Source: Siderastrea radians
Lineage: Eukaryota; Cnidaria; Anthozoa; Scleractinia; Rhizangiidae
Direction: 5' to 3'
DNA length: 64,000 nucleotides
Assembly (NCBI GenBank): GCA_964017195.1
Contig: OZ024890.1
Span: forward strand, 70,795,376 to 70,859,375
Every line of letters starts with the position of its first letter. The first letter of the stretch is position 1. The notes beneath the pieces are model-generated. The model was not told where the DNA came from and did not search any database. It worked only from the letters and a program-made list of their open reading frames with translations. The translations under genes and the position numbers were made by a program. Below are positions 35,981 to 47,658 of the stretch, in pieces.

Positions 35981-37182
35981 TGCAACCCTGCTCTGTTAAA
36001 GTTCTATTAGTGTCGTGTTGATATCTTGCAGAGTCAAATCTTTCTACGTAGTCAGATCAGCCTTGCTGCTTTGTTTGTCATTTGAGTATTTCTTTGGCTG
36101 ATTAGGTCTGGTTTACTAGATCCTACGTACACGAACAGCATTTTCGTTTGCGGTCCTTTGCTGATATTGTTCTAATAATTAGGTTCGGCACATGTAAAGC
36201 TCGACGTTTGAACCGGACCTAAATTTGTTTCTAGTTTTAAACTTGGGTAATTTTCAAACTTGACAAAAATGAAATAACCATCTGGAAAATTTGATGTGAT
36301 TTCGGGTGGCATCCGCCACCTGAATTGATGACCAAATCTTATTTTCTTTCTCTTTTAGTCTGTGATTATCCTCGTACATTTGATTTCTTAGAGAAGTAGG
36401 AGCTTGTTTTTGGTTTGAATGAAACCTACGACAGTTGTCTGCGCCCACAGGTTATATCGTTTTTAATAGCGTGGTGTTACTTAACCGTGTTGGCGACAAG
36501 TCCACCTAACGACTTCAAGCGGATTTTTATAAGAAACTCTTATGTAGTCTCCTTTCAACGGCTTTTATTTGACAAGAATTTTTACTTTTATGAGGACATT
36601 TCCCACAGAATAAATAGAGACTGAAGATACTAACGGACTTGTCTTGTTTCATTTCTCACTGAAAATTCAGTCAAGCAGTTCAATCACCTCAAGTCCAAAT
36701 TACCCGAAGAGAAAATGCAAAACGCTGTTGCCGACCATAAGCGCAGCCTAGGCCATGTAGTCATCTGTACGAGCCCATAGAAAAACACGGACGAGAGTCG
36801 GATTGCGTTAGCAGTCAATTAAAAGATTCAATTGTAATCGAAAGAAGGAGTTTTAGTTCATATTTACCAAGAAATGGTAAAAAAACACCCCGGTACTTTC
36901 CAAGGACAAAGCGCGCACCATAGTTGACTATAAGTAAATAGCTATTGGCTATCAGATTTATGTGTTCGCAACAAACCCCGGTGAAAGTCTTTTCGTTGCT
37001 GATAAAGGCTTTTAACAGATGTTAAAAGGAAATTTAGAAAAAATTAAAAAACCTGAAAAAGCGCACGGCATCATTTTCAATGCAAATTTTCAAGAATCGA
37101 TTGAGGCTTAAAACTGATAATCCAGTTTGGTTATTAAGTGTGTTTGGCTGTGGATAGCCAGGATGAAAATGGTTTCAACTTA

Positions 37183-37393
37183 GGCCCAGTTCAGAAGCCG
37201 TATCTCTCATGTGCCGTACCAAGTAGTGCGTAGTTATTTGGCAGTGGAACGGTGTCCAAATCAGTTTTTTTCGACAGAATTCAATTACGCAAGGTAAAAT
37301 CTCAGGGTAAGGCAAAGCGCGCCACTTAATACGACCTTGGAGCAAAAATGTATTTGGTACGGCACATGAGAGGTACGGCGTCTGAACTGGGCC
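37183..37393. mobile_element. Harbinger-type MITE, TTA target duplication
   Basis: Inverted ends GGCCCAGTTCAGAAGCCGTA and complement of GGCCCAGTTCAGACGCCGTA, continuing through CATGTGCCGTACCAA. Flanked by TTA at 37180-37182 and 37394-37396. A 3-bp TWA duplication with GGCC ends fits PIF/Harbinger. About 211 bp, non-coding. Confidence 0.7.
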
Positions 37394-38179
37394 TTAAAGA
37401 AACCGCGCCGACCTTTTCAAGTTCTTCCTTTGTGGCTTTGATAAGTTTGGTAAAAACCTGACTGTGGCTCGCTCTTCCTTGACTCGGGATCATTTCTCGT
37501 TAGTGATCTGGAAGCAATTCATGTCTGAGCGAGGCAAATTTTTCACAAGAAACTGGAAAGATTGGCCCTTTAATTTCTAATCATAGGTGGCTTGAAAGTT
37601 TGCATTGAAAATGAAGCGGTGATGCTTTTCAGTGTTTTTTTGTTTTCAAAATGACAGTCCCTTTATAAGCTTATAACAAAAACAGGTTCTCACTAGTAAA
37701 TTATTTATTAATTTTCTTAATTGCCGGAAGTTTAAACATTGTGGAGTATTTAAGTGACGGTTAAGAATCGTAATAGAGCAACCAAACGTCACTCATTGTC
37801 TTTCGGCTTCGACTGCGAAAACACATTGTACCTCTTCATGCATGCGGTAAGTATGAAAAACAAATTCTTTGATTACATCGTAAAGGGGTACCCGCTCAAT
37901 GATGTTTGCCTGCGGAGACAATTCAGTATTCTTTCTAACCTTTCCTTTTCTTTTCAGTTTTCCGACCTAGATGTAATAACAACTTTTGTCTGACCACGCA
38001 CGGTCTTAGCAATTCAAGCGCCATAACTGGAAAAGGCTTTATTGTTTTTCCAGCAAATAAAGTGCCTCTGCCTTTTGTTTTATCTTGGACTATGCTATCG
38101 CAAGAATGGTTTAGACAACCAGTATTTTATGCCACTTTTTTAACAACATCTTTTAGACATAATAAATATCACACGGACG

Positions 38180-40080
38180 TGACACCTGCTAGTAAAGGCT
38201 CCCATTTCAGTTGGCGATGCATTAAATTGATCAACAGTCAAAAAGGAACAACCACTGGTAACTTTTCCGCGGAGAAACATGATGTAGTTTCCTTTTAGAG
38301 TACTGGAAGTTGTTAACCTAAATTTGAAATTACAATTTATTCGCATTTAACGGCCATTGTTTAAGACCGCGGGTGAGAACTAAGTTATCAGTATTCATTT
38401 ATTTAAAGCTATGCACGAAGTGCGACGAATGGTAGCGACAATCTACGAAATATTCATGAACAGTCTCTTCAGTAAAACTTTCAGTTTTGAATCAATAATT
38501 GCACGTGCGTTAAATCGTGTGCCACGGATATCTTGAGACTTTTAAGCATTTTTAAACAGAAAAAATATTGTCGAAGTCCGGCTTTTTTTTACGTTCAAAG
38601 TTTAATAGAAACCGTTTTAGAAGTTTCCAACAAAATAAAACAAAAACTAAAATAATACTCCTTTTAGCCAACATTGGGCTTCGGAAACACTTATATTCTT
38701 CAATCCAAATATTTACGAGCTCTAAATTGCAACGTATTCTTCTTTTCTGGACACCGAACAATAGCTGCTAGAATTCGGTTTCCATAATTAGCATAATCTC
38801 ACCTTAAACATTCGTGTTTAGTCGGTTAGCCTTCGGAAGCCCTAAAACTACCAATTTTGTGTCCAAGAATACAGCGCGGAAGTAGAAATTCCTGAACTGA
38901 CACAACAGGCAAATAAACTAGGTGTACTGTAGAGTGTCACAACAGAAGCAATTTTTTCAGACAGGCTTTTTAACAAACGATTGAAGGCTTCAAATTTAAA
39001 CAAGGACGATTTTACTCATTTAAAAGCTTACAACTTTCAATGGAACTCGAAATCCTATAATCGGCTTCTGTTGTGACACAATAGAGGTTTTAGCTGATCA
39101 ATGAGTGGTATAATCAAGAAGTGTTGTGTTCTCCACGAGAAGAAAACTTGGACGCGGAGTCTCGTTTTACAAAATCTTAACTTTGGGAGCTCATAGCATC
39201 GCAAAGAAGCGCAATCTATCAAACCAAACACCACCTTGTTGCACTTCCACCATTCCCTAAGCTCTCTCTCACCCGCGGCCTTAAACGCATCTGTTAAAAG
39301 TATATTTTCCAGCGTAGATTCAGTTGTGTGCAAAGCGGAACTGTTGGAGTTTGTTTCTTATCGGCTTAACTCTACTAGCGAAAAGTAATCGAAAGCCCTT
39401 TTTCACGCTTTTCTTTTTTGTGCAAATAATATTTTCTTTCTGCATAACAAAAGTTTTGCGGTCTCTTATCACCTGCTTAGGTGGGCAGGTAATATTTTTC
39501 AAATTCAAAAATTGAGAAACTAGCCTGCTACATGGATCCGAGAACCTCATTTTTTCAAGAAAGCATAGCACCCTGCTGAGAAACGTGACACCTGCTAGTA
39601 AAGGCTCCCATTTCAGTTGGCGATGCATTAAATTGATCAACAGTCAAAAAGGAACAACAATTGTAACTTTCCCGCGGAGAAACATGATGTAGTTTCCTTT
39701 TAGAGTACCGGAAGTTGTTAACCTAAATTTGAAATTACAATTTATTCGTATTTAACGGCCATTGTTTAAACGCATATGTTAAAAGTATATTTTCCAGCGT
39801 AGTTTCAGTTGTGTACAAAGCGGAACTGTTGGAGTTTGTTTCTTATCGGCTTAACTCTACTTGCGAAAAGTAATCGAAAGCCCTTTTTTACGCTTTTCTT
39901 TTTTGTGCAAATAATATTTTCTTTCTGCATAACAAAAGTTTTGCGGTCTCTTATCACCTGCTTAGGTGGGCAGGTAACATTTTTCAAATTCAAAAATTGA
40001 GAAACTAGCCTGCTACATGGATCCGAGAACTTCATTTTTTCAAGAAAGCATAGCAGCCTGCTGAGAAACTTCCCGAGAAA
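38180..40080. repeat. Local segmental and tandem duplications
   Basis: Block Y at about 38185-38370 (beginning ACCTGCTAGTAAAGGCTCCC) recurs nearly unchanged at about 39588-39770. Block X at about 39290-39585 (containing AAGCGGAACTGTTGGAGTTT) recurs at about 39775-40075, an offset of 485 bp. The order is Y, spacer, X, Y, X. Open frames within the blocks are repeated but carry no recognisable domain. Differences between copies are few, so the duplication is fairly recent. Confidence 0.8.
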
Positions 40081-41202
40081 CCTTGTAATTTCAGCCATCT
40101 AGCGCATATCTTGTTTCACATTGATAAAAGAACTTCATTCACCAAGTGAACAAGGGCCCTTTGACCACTTCGATCAGTTCCACATTATGTAACTTGCATG
40201 TTTCTACAACAAGCTTCAAGATTCCCCCCCCCCCCCACCTCTTTTTTTAACTTTGCAAACTGCCGGCGTCACAAACCTAATACAATTTTCATGTCACAGA
40301 AAAGCTTTAACTGCAACAGTTACAGTAATCTTGTAGAACAACAGATTTGTTCTTATTTCCCCTGAGGTTAATGATTGATTTTTTTACTGTGCGCATGTCT
40401 AAATGAAAAAACATACGGAGGAAGATAAAAATAACGGTGTTTGTTTATTATTTATTATTTATAAGAAAGCGATGAATCGGTCAAAATACAACTAGACGGA
40501 AGGCAAAGACTCCGGAGACTCCTAAATTGAGCCTACATGAGATCTCTCTTGTTTGCTACTTCGCCCGGGGCTGGATTTACAAAGTTACCCTAAGTTTAGA
40601 TTGATCCTTGAAAGTATTATTTTTTTAGCAATAGGCTTTTGTTTTTCATCGTGAATCTGGCCCCTGGTTTTTGTGATTTTTTCATGACAACACTTGTTTT
40701 CAGCAGACATGAAAGTACGTATTACAATTTCAATGTTAAGGTTAATGTTAATGAATAGCCTGAGCGGGTTAGTATGACATTTCAAAGATCTTTTCAGTTT
40801 AAACCTCGTATCAAATAGCATTAGCCATTTTATTTGTCGTGATATCAAAATAATAATAATAATTAATAAATGAATAATAAAAACTTTAATGTCTGAACTT
40901 TCAGTCAACCTATTTACGCGTACTAATAACAATGCCAATCCTAATAAAAAAATTAATAAATAAAAATAAAATTGCCCAATTTTTGGGCAATTTTTTGTTG
41001 CATATTCTTTTTTTACTTATTTATTTCGTCTTCTGTGTCTTTCTTTAACTGCCGTAAGAATCAGTCATTCCGTATATTTTTTACTTCGAAAGTTTAAAAC
41101 TTTGTCCAAGTAAAAAATAACACAGCCATATATTGTATAATTGCCTTCAAGTTCTTTCTAAATAAGGTGTCTTGAAAATTTTTGTTTTTGCAGGTTATAA
41201 GA

Positions 41203-43527
41203 ATGCTCATCCGAAGTCGTTTCTTCTTGGCGTACCTTTTGCTGGCAAGTTTCCCCTACACATGCGCAAAGACGCCTTTATACGTGGGTGCCATGTTCCC
41301 TATGACGTCACTACATAATGACGGCTGGACTGGCGGGAATGGAATCCTACCAGCTGCACAAATGGCATTTGATCACGTGAACAGTGCTGCTGTGTTAAAA
41401 GACTATGAGCTGAGAGTGATTTGGAATGACACCAGGGTAATAATTTGCTTGTAGCTTTGAGCAAGTGTGAAAGTTTTGAGAGCCACGTAGGTTGGGAGAA
41501 ACGAATACGGAGAGTGGGCGGAGCCCTCTTGCCCCATCCCCAATCCCTCTTTCCAGGCTAAACGTGGGCGTTTCGCAGACCGTGGGTAAAACAGCGAAAG
41601 AGACGCGAGAGACAATCGACCAACATTATTGACCTAACATCGCTCTTACAACATTAGTTCTTGGACAAACAGTGTTGGAACAGTATTGCTAGAGCAACAT
41701 TTATGTACCTGCAGTGTTAGACCAACAAATCAGTGCTATATCAACATGTCGCGATGTGAACCGTGTCTTGGATCAAGACAATTACTAACTTAAAGTACTT
41801 ACGTTTCTTCCACTAACAGGGGTCCCCTGGCTGGGCAGAGCACATTGTTTTCGAGTTCCTTCATAACCCCCCTCGTAAGATCATGTTCCTCGGGGCTGGC
41901 TATTCTTCGTGTAGCACAGTTGTGGCGGCACTGGCTGGACTAGATCCCTGGGCAATACCGCAGGTACACATTTTTAAATGTCACGTGATTTGTAACGTAA
42001 AAAGGTAATGTCGTACTGGCGCCACAAGCCTTCCACAGTGCTGGTGTTTAAACCGGTTTTGCAGCATAAATACCCAGAAGTATTTCTAATCCCCCTGGCT
42101 GGGATAGTAGCCCACCGCAATGTTACCACCCGCGTTTAATTAGATTTGCCTATTAAAACGGATCGCTGGTACCAATTTATACACCCGGGTTGAGAGAGAC
42201 AATGCGGAGTAGGTTTCTTTTCTGCAGACGCAGCACGATCATAGAGACAGTGACTCGAACCAGGAGCCCATCACTGCTCGAACCACCCCCTTTAGGTTGC
42301 AATTCCCACGCGTTTATCGCCAGACCAATGCGTCTCAACAAAAGTGGTTTAGGGAAAGGTTCAGTTGACCTTACTCCAAAAACGGATTCCCTTGACTCTG
42401 TTCCACTAACCTTTCTTTCTTATTTAGGGAATACATGGAATTGTTCCCACGGATTCGATTGACTTTCAAAAGTCGTTTGCGTTTCATAGTTCAGAAAGCG
42501 CAAATAACTTTTGACAGTCCATCGGAAAATTTTCTGTTTGTTCAGTTCCATCTTTGTCAGACTAATCACACAATGTGTGACTCCTTTTTTCAGATTTCGT
42601 ATTCCAGCACTTCTCCCGAGCTGTCCGTCAAGAAGAACTACCCGCACTTTTACCGCACTATCCCGGATGACACATCATTCAACGCTCCCCGAATCGCGCT
42701 ACTAAAAACGTTCGAGTGGAGTCATGTGGGGACCATCTTTCAGGAGGAGGACATACACCGCACGGTACAAAAAACTTTGCTTTTGTCTCTAAACTGAAAA
42801 GTAATAAAGCAAATTAAGTACGGCTGGGCAGTCAAAGCACGAACACACGACGCTCCATTTAGCGCTTTGCGTGATAATGCTCACGGTAAAGTAGCCATAA
42901 AAGCAGTATTGTGTACATCATTGCTCCAACATTAGTCGTTATGTTACTGAAGTGGCTGTTTGCTTTGACTTCGGTTTCATTTAGCCAGGGCTTTACTCTT
43001 TACTCAAGTTTGGAACCTTGGAACCTTGTGTTTTCTAGGCCATGTCTGATCTTCATGTTCTGTTCCTGGAAAACGGAATCAAACAAGTTTCATCTGAGAG
43101 TTTTAGGGATGACGCGCAGGTTCAAATGGAAAATTTGAAGGTATGTGTGAGTCACTAAATCAGGATTTAACCTGGTCAAATGGTGTCGCAAGTGACATCA
43201 AGTTTCCTTGCAACGCCTTTTGGTTAGAATTGTGTACTTCAAAGACTTGCGTTGACTTTGAGAAAGATCAAATTTGCTGCCAGTGGGCGCGAGGTTTTCA
43301 CTATCTGGCCACCTGAGGCAAGTCACTACAAATTGGTAGCAGAGTTATCCCCTTAAGTAGTGTCGCGCGCATAAGGCTGATGAGAAGTCAAACTCTGACT
43401 GGGCATGATAATGAAAGAAGAACATGAGAGTTAGTGGGCAAAGAGTGGAAGATTTAACTCTCTTTCACCGTAATTGAATCTTTCACTATTAATAATGATG
43501 ATGGTGATGATGATGATGATAATGATA

Positions 43528-43568
<41 letters not shown>

Positions 43569-46500
43569 AATTGCGGTTATTAACAACGCAATGCGCAGAT
43601 GATCACATTTTCATGAAGCCCGTGCCACAGAAATGCACATTTTACTTTATTTTTTATTTGAGTCTTCTCGCTGTCATCAGACCAAGGCTTTAAAATTTTA
43701 CAGCACATAATACAGTGTGCGTTATGCTGTTTTTTCACTTTGAGCCAAATTGTCGCCGCCAGGGAGGATAATGTAACACTCCTGTTGTGCGTTCCAAGTT
43801 CATCCAAGACATACGTAACTGAAACCAGAAAGAAAAAATACTTAATGGCGCGCATTAATTTATTTGGTTGACCACGCCATGGTAAAACGCTAACCCTGTG
43901 CTGTGCTCCGTCTTCGGACTTTGCTTCGTGAAAAGGCGGAAAGACGGTGAAAGACGCCCATCCAACGATTTTGAATGAATATGTTTGACTGATATGAGTC
44001 AGGGATTTAGTATTTTTTGTTTTTGTTTATGAAAACAAGATAACAGAAAAATACGTGGAAAAAATTCATTGTTGGAAAACTGAATATATTTTTTCTTTGA
44101 AGAAAAAGGGTGCAAGAATCATCCTTGCAAACTTCTTTGGTAGAGGCGCTCGGCAAGTGTTCTGTGAGGTAAGTTTTCATTGTGGTTATTTTCAGTACAT
44201 ATTAATCCAGCTTAAAGATATGTATTTTGTATACGCAAAATGAACGGTTTACTTTATTTTTAAAAGTACTTAGCACAAAAGTGCTATTACTTATACTTAA
44301 TTTGCATCCTTTCATGGAGATTAGGTATCCTATCACAACTGAAGGATAGTCTTCATACACCTATAACGCAGTGACTTGGGATAGAAGCTATCTTCCAATT
44401 TTGAAACTTACTCTTTTTGTTTTTATTTTGTCTTTTTCTTGTCTTGCAGGCTTACAAACTGCGCATGTTCGGTGCTAAATACGTATGGATCCTCCTCGGC
44501 TATATGGAAAGAGACTGGTGGCTAGTTAACGACACCAGTGTCACGTGTTCGTCTCAAGAATTGTTCAAGGCAATGGATGGTCACCTAGCAACAGATTACG
44601 TCTGGAACAGTGGCTTGGACACTAAAATGGTGTCTGGAAAGGTATTGGTTAAGAGCAGATTTTTTCAGCCTTTGTGTGTAACTGGATGCTTAGGACCATG
44701 TCAGAGTCTTTCAATTGTAAAATAGCTGCACTTTGTCGCCCTTTATCCCAGTGGAGAGAAGTAATATTACAAAGTCACTTCATGCTGTGACAAGCGAATA
44801 TTTATTCCTGTCTTTTTTTAATATTTGTTTTGTTTTTCGCTTCCTTATTACTGTGCTAGTTTTCTTCGTGCCATTCCTTTTTTATTCGACCAATGGTAAA
44901 GAGGGAGACCAGAATCTCATTCCCAGATCAAGGGGGGAGGGATTGACTGTGCCCGTGCAAACTACAGTATAAGAGCTTTTTTGTACAATTCAACCAAAGG
45001 CCACGAAAGTGTGCGATTTTTTCCAACATGTATCTGGCAACAATTGGGCATGACATGTTAAGGATCTTGGAATTTTATTTTTCCAAGGAAACCATATTTT
45101 GAGAGTCCTGCAAATCACCTTTGAATTTAACTTTACCTCCTAGACAGTGGAAGATTTCCTACATGAGTATGAATCAAAAGTCGCACCAAAGTTGCAGGAC
45201 GTCCATCGTGGCTATGCGTATGACGCAGTATGGGCCATGGCCTTGGCTTTGAACAGGACAATCTCTAAAATGCCTCCTGGCACAGCTTTAGATAAGGTTC
45301 CATACGGAGACAGGAACTTTACTGGTGCACTTACTGAAGCTCTAAGAGGGACCAACTTTTCAGGAGTAACAGTGAGTTACTGCACAAACCTTTTTTTCTG
45401 TTGTTGCGTCCAGCATTGCTTCTTTGTCTGAGCTGTGGACAACATGCACTTTGAGTCGCCTACGGAATAAATATTAAAATGTAGTTTTCCGTATCCGCTA
45501 ATTGGGCTTTTGCATCTACTGGAACCTACGCCCAGTCCATTCACCATTCACTTTACCTCTCACTGGCCGTTTCACTTCTGGCTCTCTCAAACTAATTTAC
45601 CCATGTTCCACCACGATCAACCCTAGCTATTCCGACACCGAATTTACGTGGCTGAAGCATCTAATTTCCTTATACCTTACTTTGTAGGGTCCTGTTGGTT
45701 TCACAAGAAAAGGAAACAGGGTTGGAGACACGCGAATTGTACAAATGAGAGGTAAATTTGCTTTATTTTAAATCTATTTTTGTCTACGTGTGACACTTTC
45801 ATGCGGCTGTATAGTAGGCCAGATAGCCAACTCTTCTTCTGGGATCTAATGGACCACACGGACAGAGTGAAGAGTGCTAATGAGGTAGCTACTTCAACTG
45901 ATGGAGATCGCAGTAGATGGAGTCCAGCCGAGAGCCAGTGGTGTAAGGGCCAAAAACTATCGCAGCCATCCTCGCAATCCACATTACTAATTTCACAATG
46001 CCTTACTACTTCTAGCGACTCCCTTTATTTCCGTTTGTAGATGGAAAGCAGATAACTGTGGGACTTTATCAAATGAGTAATGGCTTGATCAACTGGTCAG
46101 GATACGATGCTATAACGTGGGCAGGTAAGAGACAATTTAAACCACATTTCAAACGAACGTTTTAAAACCCAAAAATTCACAACTAAATAAATAGTAAGGA
46201 AGATGTACCATTCAGCATGTCACGGTTGTGGACAAAAAAATTCTGAGTCCCCGACAGGAATTGATCCAATGGCCTTCAGCACACCTGTCGGACGCTTTAA
46301 CCAATGAGCTGCTGGAACACTCGGGATATTAAAGCTTGGTAATATGTACTAGCTTTATTGTGCCACTCGTCCTACATACTGCTAGGATTGTCGTAAGCGT
46401 CATTTGTGATGATAGAGGAAAAAAATGATATATTATAACGTTGGAATAAAATGATGTTTGAAAACGCGCGTTGGCAGAAGCATGGCGTGTGTCACGTGAA

Positions 46501-47616
46501 CATCAGCGGCCTCCGGTTCTTCCCGGGATCGCTGCGGTGATCGGAAATTGAACAGTGAAACAAAGCTAATGCAATAGTCATTAGAGAAATTTGTATCCCA
46601 TAAATCGCCCCTTAGACATTTGCTTCTTTGTTGTTGTTACAAGTTTGTTTTGGTTTCTCTTATGGCTTGCGGACAGCTGTGTTTGATTAGCCTAATTGTT
46701 GATCAGAACTAACTGAATTGTGACGTCGCAACAGGTGGCTTCCCTCCCCCTGACAGGACCAAGCTGGCGTATGAGCTGATGTCAGTATCCTTCCCACTAT
46801 TCATTTTCATGGCAGTTCTGGCGTCACTTGCGATATTCGTCACTCTGTTTTTCCTGTGGTTCAACATTGCAAAACGAAATATCAGGTGATTAAAGTGCTA
46901 CTATGATAAAAAAATCACTTTTATTTTTTCTTCGGATTTCGAAACTATGTTTGTTAAACACTCCCCAAGCGAAATTATAAGCGTTAATTTTGAGAAGAAG
47001 ACCGTTAATTTAAACTGCAATTTTCCGGTTTAATGGTCCGCCATTATTACACCAGAAAGGATACAATGACGTCATACACGCAAGAGCTGTAAAATGTAGT
47101 GTGTGAACGCGGCTTACAAATTATGCAAAACACGAGTTTGAGAGTGTGAAGGCTCAAAACTCCCGCGCTGCATACTAAATAAGGCACTTTCACACACACT
47201 GCATTCTACATCTCTTGAGTGTATGACGTCATTGTATCCTTTCTGGTGTAATAATGGCGGACCATTAAAACGGAAAATTGCAGTTTAAATTAACGGTCTT
47301 CTTCTCAAAATTAAGGCTTATAATTTCGCTTGGGGAGTGTTTAATAAACATAGTTTTGAAATCCGAAGAAAAAATAAAAGTGATTTTTTGATCATAGTAG
47401 CACTTTAAAATTATACAGGAGAACTTAGATAATACGAAGCGTCAGAAAAAAAACACAACTATTCGAGTTACCAATTCAAAACGAACATTCGAGTTAACGA
47501 AATTCGACTGTATTGATTAACTGACTGCCTTCCTGCCTTCCTGCCTGTCTGACTGACTGCCTGAATGATTAATTGCTCGTTTGATTGATTTCTTGCTTGC
47601 TCGCTTGCTTGCTTAC

Positions 47617-47658
<42 letters not shown>

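Larger units (their letters stand above)
35702..36081. repeat. Perfect 186-bp inverted repeat with 8-nt spacer
   Basis: Arms 35702-35887 and 35896-36081 are exact reverse complements as far as I can read, separated by TCTGTTAA. Each arm contains one complete hammerhead ribozyme, on opposite strands. The sequence TTAACAGAG near 35784 recurs in the spacer in complement, suggesting the spacer is part of the repeat monomer. The arrangement resembles two head-to-head monomers of a small ribozyme-bearing retroelement (retrozyme or Penelope terminal repeat). Arms this identical imply a recent event or an assembly fold-back. Confidence 0.85.

Noticed and set aside
40970..40998. Hairpin AATTGCCCAA/TTGGGCAATT followed by T run, terminator-like
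   Set aside because: It resembles a bacterial intrinsic terminator, but the context is a eukaryotic intergenic region; most likely a chance palindrome.
42435..42797. 120-codon frame considered as a receptor exon
   Set aside because: It is in the wrong frame; the real exon (42594-42764) is in another frame and joins in phase to its neighbours.
43374..43396. CTGATGAG motif as another hammerhead core
   Set aside because: No GAAA core, stem II or stem I partner follows at the right distance.
46243..46325. Intact tRNA gene on the minus strand
   Set aside because: A- and B-box-like sequences are present, but the acceptor stem is not complementary; better explained as a SINE.
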